From Lachnospiraceae bacterium (GTDB lineage: Bacteria > Bacillota > Clostridia > Lachnospirales > Lachnospiraceae): 58,012 bases of DNA. The notes beneath the pieces were generated by a model. That model searched no databases. It had not been told where the DNA came from and worked only from the letters and a program-made list of their open reading frames with translations. Shown one piece after another: positions 26,299-33,511 of this stretch. The stretch lies in assembly GCA_022796795.1 (NCBI GenBank), contig JAAWJI010000024.1, forward strand, positions 1-58,012, given 5' to 3'. Positions within the stretch are counted from its first letter, which is position 1. Each line of letters begins with the position of its first letter. A program made the translations under genes and the position numbers.

Positions 26299-29193
26299 TC
26301 ACTTTTGATACAAAACCCGTACAGAATTGAGCACGCAGATCATGGCCACTCCCGTATCGGCAAACACTGCCATCCACATATTGGCAAACCCCACAAGACC
26401 CAGGATCATCACCGCCACCTTGACCGCCAGGGCAAATACCACATTCTGCACCGCAATGCGGTTTGCTCTCTTGGCAATGACAATGGCCTGGGGAATGGAC
26501 TCTACGCTGGAGGTCATGAACACCGCATCGGCCGCCTCGATGGCCGCATCGGCTCCGCTTCCCATGGCGGCTCCCACATCGGCTCCAGCCAGTACCGGAG
26601 CGTCGTTGATGCCGTCTCCCACAAACATAACGGATCCCTGCTCCTGCCGAATTTTGGTCAAAATATCAAGCTTATCCTGAGGCAAAAGCTTGGCATATAC
26701 GTCGTCCATGCCCGTCTCCCGTGCCACGGCCTCAGCGCTGTCCACAGAGTCTCCTGTCAACATAGCTGTGTGTAGTCCCATGGCTTTCAGACGATTTACG
26801 GCAGACTGTGCATCCGGCTTAATAGTGTCGGAAATCAGAAAATACCCCTCAAAGCTGCCGTTTACAGCCAGAAATACCTCCGCTCCATAAGCGCCCTCCT
26901 CCAGCGTTGGCACCTGAATCTTCTTTTCCGCCAGAAGCTTTCGATTTCCGCAGAGTACCTCTCCCACCGGCAGCTCTGCCGTAATGCCGTGTCCCGCAAT
27001 CTCCTCCAGGGTTAGAGGCTTCTCAAGGGAAATCCCTCTCTCCCAGGCAGCTGCCGTAATACTGCCTGCAATGGGATGCGTAGAATATTGCTCACAGCTG
27101 GCACAGATGCGCAGCAGCTCTTCTTCCGGGTAAGCCCCGGCGGAAACCACCCTTTGCAGCTGGAAATTTCCCTCCGTCACCGTACCAGTCTTATCCATCA
27201 CCACAGCCCGCAGCCGCCCCAGGGCTTCCATGGACGCCCCGCCTTTAAAAAGGATTCCCCGCCTGGAGCCTGCTCCGATAGCTGAGAAAAAGGCCAGGGG
27301 AACGCTTAAAACCAGTGCGCAGGGGCAGCTCATGACCAGGAAGGTCAGGGCTGTATAAATCCAGTAATTCCAGTCTCCCGTGACCAGCGAGGGGAGAATC
27401 GCCGTTACCAGCGCCAGAACCACCACTACCGGAGTATAAATCCTGGAAAACCGGGTAATAAACCTGTCGATCTTTGGCTTTTTCGCCGCCGCATTTTCCA
27501 CGGAATCCAGAATCCTGGTGACCATGGACTCCTCCAGGGGCCGTTCCACCCGCATTTTCAGTTGTCCGGAGGTATTGACACAGCCAGAAGTCACTTGATC
27601 CCCTTGGGCCACAGCCACCGGCACCGGCTCTCCGGTGATGGGGGAGGTATCCAGTCTGCTCTCGCCCTCCAGAATCACACCGTCCAGTGGAATCCGGTCT
27701 CCAGGACGGATCAGCAGCACATCTCCCACCTGCGCTTCCCCGGCGGCAATCACCTGAACCTCTTCTCTTTGCACCAGGTTTACCACCTCCGGCCGCATAT
27801 CCACAGCCTCCATGATTTGTCCCCGGCTTCTCTCCACTGCCCTGTGTTCAAAATATTCTCCCACCCGGTAAAACAGCATAATGCCCACAGCCTCCGGATA
27901 TTCCCGGATGGCAAAGGCTCCCAGGGTGGCAAGGCTCATGAGGAAATTTTCATCAAACATCTGCCCGTGGGAAAGATTTCGAAACGCCTCCAGAAGCACT
28001 TTGCTTCCCAGGATCAGATAGGCTGCAACATAAACCGCCAGCACCAAAAGCTCCCCTGCTCCTGCCCAGCTAAGTCCGATTCCTGCAACAAAAAGCAGGG
28101 CTCCCAGAATCAAGGCAAACAGCTCCCGCTTCTCTTTCGATTCATGGGATTGATCCCCTTTCTTCCCTGCCCCTGCCTGTTCCGTTTTGCCTGTCTTCCC
28201 TCTATCCAGAGTCGTTTCCTTCTCCCGCACCAGTACTTCCGACTCAATGGAAGTACAGATCCTGCGGATTTCCGGCAGTAAGCCCTCCGGATCCTGGGCA
28301 AGAACCCGCAGCTGCCTGGTAGCGTAGGTAATGACAGCCTCCTCCACGCCGGGAAGCTCCTGAATTTTTGCTTCCATCTTGGAAGCGCAGTGGGCGCATC
28401 CCAGATTTTCCAGCATATAAATCTTTGCTCTGCAGCCCGCAGAAGCCTTCTGCTCCTTGGGAACCACCCGCACTTCTGATTCAATAGAAGTACAGATTTT
28501 CTCAATCTCCGGAAGCAGCTCCCAGGGATGCTCTGCCACTAACCGCAGCTGTTTGGTCGCATAGGTAATAGCAGCTTCCTCTACGCCAGGCAGCTCCTGA
28601 ATCTTTGCCTCCATCTTGGAAGCGCAGTGGGCGCATCCCAGATTCTCCAAAATAAACACGGCCTTTTCTCCATAACCAGCCAGGCCTCTGGCGTGGCTGT
28701 GGCCATGCCTTTCCTGGTGATGTTCGTGGGCTTCCTGGGCATGGGTATGTTCATGGCTGCATCCGCAGGCAGGCCCATGGGCGTGCCTTTCCTGATGATG
28801 CTCGTGATCTTCCAGGACATGGGTATGTTCATGGCCGCAGCTGCAAGCGCTTCCGTGAGCGTGACCTTCCTGATGATGTTCGTGGGCTTCCTGGGTTTGG
28901 GTATGAGCATGTTCGTGGCCGCAGCTGCAAGCGCTTCCGTGAGCGTGACCTTCCTGGTGATGCTCATGGGCTTCCTGGGTTTGGACATGGGCATGACCAC
29001 AGCCACAGGCGCTTCCATGGGCGTGACCTTCCTGGTGGTGCTCATGATCTTCCTGGACATGGGTATGTTCATGGCCGCATCCGCAAGCAGCCCCATGGGC
29101 GTGACCTTCCTGGTTCTCATAGGCTTCCTGAGTTTGGACATGGGCATGACCGCAGCCGCAGGCAGCTCCCATGGCCTTCTCTCTTGCACTCAT
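26299..29193 (-). CDS. Zn/Cd/Pb-type P1B ATPase with His/Cys-rich repeat N-terminus
   Basis: 964 residues. The ATG at 29193 is preferred (AAAGGGG nine bases upstream); an ATG 48 bp earlier has no ribosome site. Order: six His/Cys-rich repeats (residues 9-167), two almost identical HMA domains (about 178-247 and 257-326, each with NLGCAHCASKM), a charged linker, then the pump. Pump motifs: the metal-site helix MSCPCALVLSVPLAF, typical of ZntA/CadA, the phosphorylation site VVMDKTGTVTEGN, YSTHPIAGS, MLTGDSVDSA and [14 protein letters not shown]. The last helix has MAVFADTGVAMICVLNSVR; the Asp is a known Zn/Cd ligand position. It exports divalent soft metals; the repeats probably bind or sense them. 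Its 3' end faces YolD, 18 bp away. Confidence 0.93.
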   Translation of the reverse strand: MSAREKAMGAACGCGHAHVQTQEAYENQEGHAHGAACGCGHEHTHVQEDHEHHQEGHAHGSACGCGHAHVQTQEAHEHHQEGHAHGSACSCGHEHAHTQTQEAHEHHQEGHAHGSACSCGHEHTHVLEDHEHHQERHAHGPACGCSHEHTHAQEAHEHHQERHGHSHARGLAGYGEKAVFILENLGCAHCASKMEAKIQELPGVEEAAITYATKQLRLVAEHPWELLPEIEKICTSIESEVRVVPKEQKASAGCRAKIYMLENLGCAHCASKMEAKIQELPGVEEAVITYATRQLRVLAQDPEGLLPEIRRICTSIESEVLVREKETTLDRGKTGKTEQAGAGKKGDQSHESKEKRELFALILGALLFVAGIGLSWAGAGELLVLAVYVAAYLILGSKVLLEAFRNLSHGQMFDENFLMSLATLGAFAIREYPEAVGIMLFYRVGEYFEHRAVERSRGQIMEAVDMRPEVVNLVQREEVQVIAAGEAQVGDVLLIRPGDRIPLDGVILEGESRLDTSPITGEPVPVAVAQGDQVTSGCVNTSGQLKMRVERPLEESMVTRILDSVENAAAKKPKIDRFITRFSRIYTPVVVVLALVTAILPSLVTGDWNYWIYTALTFLVMSCPCALVLSVPLAFFSAIGAGSRRGILFKGGASMEALGRLRAVVMDKTGTVTEGNFQLQRVVSAGAYPEEELLRICASCEQYSTHPIAGSITAAAWERGISLEKPLTLEEIAGHGITAELPVGEVLCGNRKLLAEKKIQVPTLEEGAYGAEVFLAVNGSFEGYFLISDTIKPDAQSAVNRLKAMGLHTAMLTGDSVDSAEAVARETGMDDVYAKLLPQDKLDILTKIRQEQGSVMFVGDGINDAPVLAGADVGAAMGSGADAAIEAADAVFMTSSVESIPQAIVIAKRANRIAVQNVVFALAVKVAVMILGLVGFANMWMAVFADTGVAMICVLNSVRVLYQK
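28693..29169 (-). repeat. Six tandem His/Cys-rich coding repeats (25-28 residues each)
   Basis: Each unit reads roughly G-[AS]-A-C-x-C-G-H-x-H, then a short Gln/Glu spacer, HEHHQE and GHAH. The units start at residues 9, 34, 60, 86, 114 and 140 of the Zn/Cd pump. The first is the most diverged (AYENQEGHAH). The DNA repeats are similar enough for slippage, so copy number may vary between strains. Confidence 0.9.
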
Positions 29194-29249
29194 ATGACAA
29201 TCCCCTTTCTCTATATGTTTAATATATGTTTGTTTGTTCATATGTTAAT

Positions 29250-30623
29250 TTAAACACGTTTTTTCTGGATTGTCAAGGAAGAAATCTTCTGATCCAAATA
29301 CCGCTTCCTGTTTCCCAACAGCATGCCAGAGGAGACCAAAAGGGTGGCGCCCTCTGCCACTGCCACCGCCATCCAGATTCCGTTTAGTCCCAGGAACAGC
29401 GGCAGCACATAAATAGCCGCCACCTGAATCACCAGCGTGCGCAGGAACGAGATCAGAGCAGAAATCATTCCATTATTGAGCCCGGTGAAAAAGGCCGACG
29501 CAAATATATTAAAGCCTGACGTTAAATAGGAAACCGCGTAAAACCGCATACCTGTTATGGTCATTTCACAGAGCAGGGGATCATAGCCTACATAGATCCT
29601 GGCAATCCAGGAAGAGAATCCTCCTGCCAGAGACGCCAAAAGAATGGCGGTTACGCCTGTCAGGGTCAGACTCTTTTTCAGAACATTTCTAAGCTCCACC
29701 CGGTTTGCAGCGCCGTAATGGTATCCCACAATGGAGGTAACGCTCATGGCATAGCCAAAATAGAGCGCCTGAAACATAAAGGAAATGTACATAATGGCCC
29801 CATAGGCCGCCACCCCATTCTCCCCGGCTATCTTCAACAGCTGAAGATTGTATAGAAATCCAATCGCCGCCCCGGAAAGATTGGTCATCATCTCCGACGC
29901 GCCGTTGGAGCAAGCCTTCCAAAGAGCCTTCCTATCCAGTTTTGTCTTCACCAGGCGCAGAGCGCTGTTGTTTTTCCGCAGGAAATACAGAGTGGGAACC
30001 ATTCCGCCCACCAGCTGGCTTACGGCGGTGGCCAGGGCGGCCCCCCAGATTCCCCACCGAAAAATCCAGACAAACAGAGCGTCCATGACTACATTGGCCA
30101 GCCCTGCCAAAATGGAAATCCCCAGTCCCAGCTTGGGCTTTTCCGCGGTGATCAAAAAGCTCTGGTAGGCGGCCTGGAGCATCATAAACACATTGGAAAC
30201 AGACAGAATCCTTCCATAGACCACGCAATCGTCAATGAGAATCTGGTCTGCTCCCAGAAAAGCAGAAATCTGCCGCATAAAAAGAAAGCTTATGACAAAG
30301 ATCACAACTCCTAAAAAAACCAGAAACTGAATCAGCATGGAAAAGACCTGATTGGCCTTTTCCTGCCTTTTCTCCCCCAAATGTAAAGCTACCAAAGCGC
30401 TTCCCCCGGAGCCTACCATGAAGCCTGCGGCGCTGATGAGCTGCAGAAAAGGCCACACCAAGTTCAGGGACGCAAAGGCGTTTTTCCCCGCAAAGTTGGA
30501 CACAAAAAGACCGTCCACTACCGTATAAAGGGAAGTGACAATCATCATAACCACGCTTGGCAGAGCAAAGCGAATTAACTTTCCATAGGTAAAATGTTCT
30601 CCCAGAGATATTCTTTTTCTCAT
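29250..30623 (-). CDS. MATE-family efflux transporter (second)
   Basis: 457 residues, about twelve hydrophobic helices. Family features: RFALPSVVMMIVTSLYTVVD at helix 1, MVGSGGSALVALHLGEK at helix 2 and VGYHYGAANRVELRN in the second half. AGGAGG lies upstream of the ATG. It follows a MarR-family gene on the same strand (165 bp gap), so it is likely the exporter controlled by that repressor. Multidrug or metabolite export is likely; substrate unknown. Confidence 0.92.
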   Translation of the reverse strand: MRKRISLGEHFTYGKLIRFALPSVVMMIVTSLYTVVDGLFVSNFAGKNAFASLNLVWPFLQLISAAGFMVGSGGSALVALHLGEKRQEKANQVFSMLIQFLVFLGVVIFVISFLFMRQISAFLGADQILIDDCVVYGRILSVSNVFMMLQAAYQSFLITAEKPKLGLGISILAGLANVVMDALFVWIFRWGIWGAALATAVSQLVGGMVPTLYFLRKNNSALRLVKTKLDRKALWKACSNGASEMMTNLSGAAIGFLYNLQLLKIAGENGVAAYGAIMYISFMFQALYFGYAMSVTSIVGYHYGAANRVELRNVLKKSLTLTGVTAILLASLAGGFSSWIARIYVGYDPLLCEMTITGMRFYAVSYLTSGFNIFASAFFTGLNNGMISALISFLRTLVIQVAAIYVLPLFLGLNGIWMAVAVAEGATLLVSSGMLLGNRKRYLDQKISSLTIQKKRV

Positions 30624-30690
30624 TTTAGCGAAACCTCCTGTCAGAAATCTCTTTTTCCCGCCGCATAAGGGCTGGAACCTTTTTTCCTCT

Positions 30691-30795
30691 GTATTTGCAG
30701 GTGTATTCTGGTAAGCTTAAGGGATAAAAGCGTCTCCTAATCATCAACATTTCCGTATTTGCGGATGTGTCCTTGTAAGCTTTAGACGCTAAAAG
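30691..30795 (-). repeat. Imperfect ~40-bp direct repeat between marR and MATE genes
   Basis: Two copies, 30691-30730 and 30755-30795 (period about 64 bp), share GTATTTGC, GTAAGCTT and TAAAAG, with about three quarters of positions equal. The right copy covers the MarR stop codon. This looks like a local duplication of the 3' end of the regulator gene that has since diverged. Confidence 0.55.
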
Positions 30796-31241
30796 CCCTC
30801 CTTCTCAAACTCCTCCTGCATCAGTTCCAAATATTCTTTGTACAGCTCCATCAGCCGATCCATTCCTTCCCTGGACATCCTGCTGATGGCCCTGCCCTCC
30901 GCCTCAATGGCTTTTCCTACCTGCTCCCCTGCAAACTGCCTGCCCTTTGCGGTAAAGGACACAGCCTTTTTATTCTTTGTTCCCGGAATCGGGCAAAGCT
31001 GCACATATTCCTGCCGGCGCAAAGCCCCCACAGAGGAGTTGATGGTCTGCTTGGGAAACTGCAGATATTCTCCCAGCTCCTGCTGCGTCATTTCATGATC
31101 CTCCAGCAGCAGCATATAGAGAATCCACATGGCGCAATCCGACATACCCAGAGAAACCGCTGCTCTTCGGTACAACCCCCCCAGCCTTTTATCCAGCCGG
31201 TTTAACTCCAGTAAATACGTTTGAATCTCCTTCTGATCCAT
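30789..31241 (-). CDS. MarR-family transcriptional regulator
   Basis: 150 residues. Winged-helix features: MSDCAMWILYMLLLEDHEMT, QQELGEYLQFPKQTINSSV (recognition helix near residue 65) and the wing VQLCPIPGTKNKKAVSFTAK. AGGAGG lies upstream. Promoter overlap with inverted repeats at 31331-31390 suggests autorepression. It is the first gene of a MarR-MATE pair, an arrangement typical of drug-inducible efflux. Confidence 0.9.
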   Translation of the reverse strand: MDQKEIQTYLLELNRLDKRLGGLYRRAAVSLGMSDCAMWILYMLLLEDHEMTQQELGEYLQFPKQTINSSVGALRRQEYVQLCPIPGTKNKKAVSFTAKGRQFAGEQVGKAIEAEGRAISRMSREGMDRLMELYKEYLELMQEEFEKEGF

Positions 31242-31330
31242 ATTCTTCCTCCTTCTATCCGTCTTCCCAAACAGGACGCTGCCTATGCGTATGATCCCGA
31301 TAAGATTTTTTCTCCCTTGAAAATTTCCCT

Positions 31331-31390
31331 ACCATAAAAGAATCCGAAAACGGACTCTTTTATGGTAGTCCGTTTTCGGATTCTTGTCAA
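31331..31390 (-). promoter_or_regulatory. marR promoter with nested inverted repeats
   Basis: Minus strand: -35 TTGACA (31385-31390), 17 bp, -10 TACCAT (31362-31367). Two copies of TCCG-N4-CGGA (31343-31354 and 31369-31380) face each other inside a perfect 19-bp inverted repeat (31338-31356 with 31367-31385). A second, alternative pairing joins ACCATAAAAGA (31331-31341) with TCTTTTATGGT (31356-31366). The region is a likely MarR operator and may also end transcription from rbsD. Confidence 0.65.
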
Positions 31391-31414
31391 GATATTTTCA
31401 TAAAAAATTTTTCT

Positions 31415-31810
31415 TTAAAAAGCCACTCCCGCCCGAAGAATGATATTGGGATAGGGCGTAAACTCCCCTGTCCGGATGGCAAACTTCACATTGGCCGACA
31501 TCTTCTTCAGATCCTCATGGGATATAAATTCATGCTCCACTTCCGGAAGCTTCCCCTGAATATAGGCCAAAAGCTCCGGATTCATTTCCTTGATCTCCTC
31601 CGCCAGGGTATAAAATTCTGCTCCGGCCTCCTCCAGTACCGCATCCATGGTCTGCACAAAGGTAGGCACCCCGCCGCAAAGAGCCAGGTCCACAATGGGA
31701 ACTCCCCTGGGAATAGGCATCCCCGCATCCCCAATCATAAACAGATCCCGATGTCCCAGAGCCGCAATACACCCGGCCAGCTGCGCATTTAAAATTCCTC
31801 TTTTTTTCAT
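31415..31810 (-). CDS. rbsD: D-ribose pyranase (RbsD/FucU family)
   Basis: Interconverts pyranose and furanose forms of ribose so that ribokinase can use it. The 131 residues match RbsD. Seen: MKKRGILNAQLAGCIAALGHRD (start, with catalytic His 20), IGDAGMPIP, VDLALCGGVPTF and a C-terminal RTGEFTPYPNIILRAGVAF, where the Tyr and Asn are family residues. AGGGGATTCAAC lies upstream of the ATG. No ribose transporter or kinase is nearby, so it appears alone beside ridA. Confidence 0.93.
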   Translation of the reverse strand: MKKRGILNAQLAGCIAALGHRDLFMIGDAGMPIPRGVPIVDLALCGGVPTFVQTMDAVLEEAGAEFYTLAEEIKEMNPELLAYIQGKLPEVEHEFISHEDLKKMSANVKFAIRTGEFTPYPNIILRAGVAF

Positions 31811-31936
31811 GTTGAATCCCCTGTTCTCTCTTTCTGTGGATTATTCTGGATCATTGTCCGTTCATCCCGCGCCCATGAATGATAGCCTTCCTTCTCCTGG
31901 ACGGCCTTTCCTCTCGTCTATGAGAAAAATCCGGGC

Positions 31937-32314
31937 TTACGCTTCCGCGATACATTCCACCTCTACCAAGCCTCCCTTGGGAAGCTTGGCCACCTCCACA
32001 CAGGAACGAGCCGGGAAATTTCCGCCGAAATAGGACTCATAGATTCCGTTCACCACGCCAAAATCATTCATATCCGCCAGGAATATGGTGGTCTTAATCA
32101 CCTTGCTGTAGTCAGAGCCTGCAGCCTCCAGCACAGCTCCCATATTTTTCATAGCCTGATGCGCCTGGGCCTCCACACCCTTTGCCAGCTCCCCACTCTC
32201 CGGAATCAACCCCAGCTGACCGGAACAGTACACCATGCCGTTTACCCTGGCCGCCTGAATGTAGGGACCTACCGCTGCCGGAGCCTTTTCTGTAAAAATC
32301 ACTTCTTTTGCCAT
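31937..32314 (-). CDS. ridA: RidA family (YjgF/UK114) enamine/imine deaminase
   Basis: Hydrolyses reactive enamines and imines made by PLP enzymes. 125 residues. Seen: PAAVGPYIQAARVNGMVYCS, NMGAVLEAAGSDYSKVIKTT, and the C-terminal RSCVEVAKLPKGGLVEVECI. The Arg of ARSCVEV is the substrate-binding arginine conserved in active RidA. AGGAGG lies upstream of the start. Confidence 0.95.
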   Translation of the reverse strand: MAKEVIFTEKAPAAVGPYIQAARVNGMVYCSGQLGLIPESGELAKGVEAQAHQAMKNMGAVLEAAGSDYSKVIKTTIFLADMNDFGVVNGIYESYFGGNFPARSCVEVAKLPKGGLVEVECIAEA

Positions 32315-32373
32315 CTCTTTTACCTCCTGTAATTTCTAAAACTTTTTCAGGGACCTCAAAAACCGTTCCCTAT

Positions 32374-32425
32374 GGGGCTGTGGCAAAACAGCTGTTATAT
32401 ATAAGCTGCATCTTGCCACAGCCCC
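32374..32425. terminator. Hairpin terminator between hydrolase and ridA
   Basis: Perfect 13-bp arms GGGGCTGTGGCAA (32374-32386) and TTGCCACAGCCCC (32413-32425), with an inner AGCTG-rich loop. It lies about 70 bp after the stop of the minus-strand hydrolase at 32494. A T-run (GCAGTTTTT) follows on the plus side. Confidence 0.7.
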
Positions 32426-32493
32426 GCAGTTTTTCTACTTCATCTTAAACGAAAATCCGCTGGTTTGCAAGAATTTCTCTTTTTCACCATCTT

Positions 32494-33465
32494 CTACAAC
32501 CGTCTTCCCGGCTCCAGAAGAGTCCACACCTCATTCCAGGCCTGCCGGGATTCCGGAATCGCTCCCTTCGCCATCTGGAACACATGAAACATGCCCTCAT
32601 AGACCGTACAGCGCACCCGCACCCCTGCTTTTCGCGCCTTCTTAGCCACAAGAAGAGAATCGCTCAGCAACATCTCATGACTTCCCACCTGGATCAGCAT
32701 GGGAGGAAAACCAGTAAAGTCCCCGAAAAGAGGTGAGATATAAGGATTCTTTGGATCCTGGCTCCCCACATAGTCCCGATTGAACAGCATACTGTCCTCG
32801 GTCCGGCCAAACAGGGGATCTTTCTCATAATTGGTCTCGTAGGATTCTCCCCCCGCAGTCATATCTGTCCAGGGAGACATGGCGACGATGGCCGCCGGAA
32901 GCGGTTTCCCCTGATCCTTCAGATTATGGACCAGGGCCATGGCCAGGCCTCCTCCCGCCGAATCCCCGGCCAGAATAATCTTCTTTGCCGGATACTGGGT
33001 TAAAAGCCACTCATAGGCGGCCCTGGCATCCTCCAAAGCCGCCGGAAAGGGATGCTCCGGCGCCACCCGATAGTCAATGGTCAGCACCCGGCCTCCCCGC
33101 AAAGCCCGGCTGTAGTAGGTGGCAAAGGTCCGATAAATATTCTTCATGGGCCCAATATATCCGCCCCCATGAAGCTGCAGCACCACCCTGTCATTATTAA
33201 GGCGCCTGGGCGTCAGGTATTCCATGGAAAAATGCGGCATGCTCAGCTCTTCCATCTCAAAATTGTGGGGACAACGCCATTTTGGCTCCACCGGATGCTT
33301 CCGGTACTCCCCGTTCTGCAGCTTATGACCGGAACTGGTGGCCGTGATATTCATGATCAGATCCCGCATCAGCACACCGCTTAAGCTGGGATGCTTTTTT
33401 TGCTTCCCTTTCTCGCCTCTTTGTCCTTCCTGTTCTCTCGTATCCCGCTGTATTTTCGCGTTCAC
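32494..33465 (-). CDS. Alpha/beta hydrolase (HSL-type esterase)
   Basis: 323 residues from a GTG start at 33465 preceded by AAGGAG. Seen: the oxyanion motif LQLHGGGYIGP near residue 98, the nucleophile GDSAGGG near 168, a DYRVAPEHPFPAALEDA segment typical of hormone-sensitive-lipase-like esterases, and the catalytic His in EGMFHVFQMA. The basic, Lys-rich N-terminus is not secreted. It follows the condensation-like membrane protein gene by 46 bp, and the two may act on the same acyl ester product (inference). Confidence 0.9.
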   Translation of the reverse strand: MNAKIQRDTREQEGQRGEKGKQKKHPSLSGVLMRDLIMNITATSSGHKLQNGEYRKHPVEPKWRCPHNFEMEELSMPHFSMEYLTPRRLNNDRVVLQLHGGGYIGPMKNIYRTFATYYSRALRGGRVLTIDYRVAPEHPFPAALEDARAAYEWLLTQYPAKKIILAGDSAGGGLAMALVHNLKDQGKPLPAAIVAMSPWTDMTAGGESYETNYEKDPLFGRTEDSMLFNRDYVGSQDPKNPYISPLFGDFTGFPPMLIQVGSHEMLLSDSLLVAKKARKAGVRVRCTVYEGMFHVFQMAKGAIPESRQAWNEVWTLLEPGRRL

Positions 33466-33511
33466 CCCAAAACGCTCCTTTCTATTCTTTCCCTCTCATC
33501 CAGCATCTTTA

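Noticed and set aside
28627..29253. 208-codon Met/Ala/Val-rich open frame on the plus strand
   Set aside because: It is antisense to the His-rich repeats: His codons CAT read as ATG on the other strand, giving an apparent hydrophobic protein. No ribosome site and no family match.
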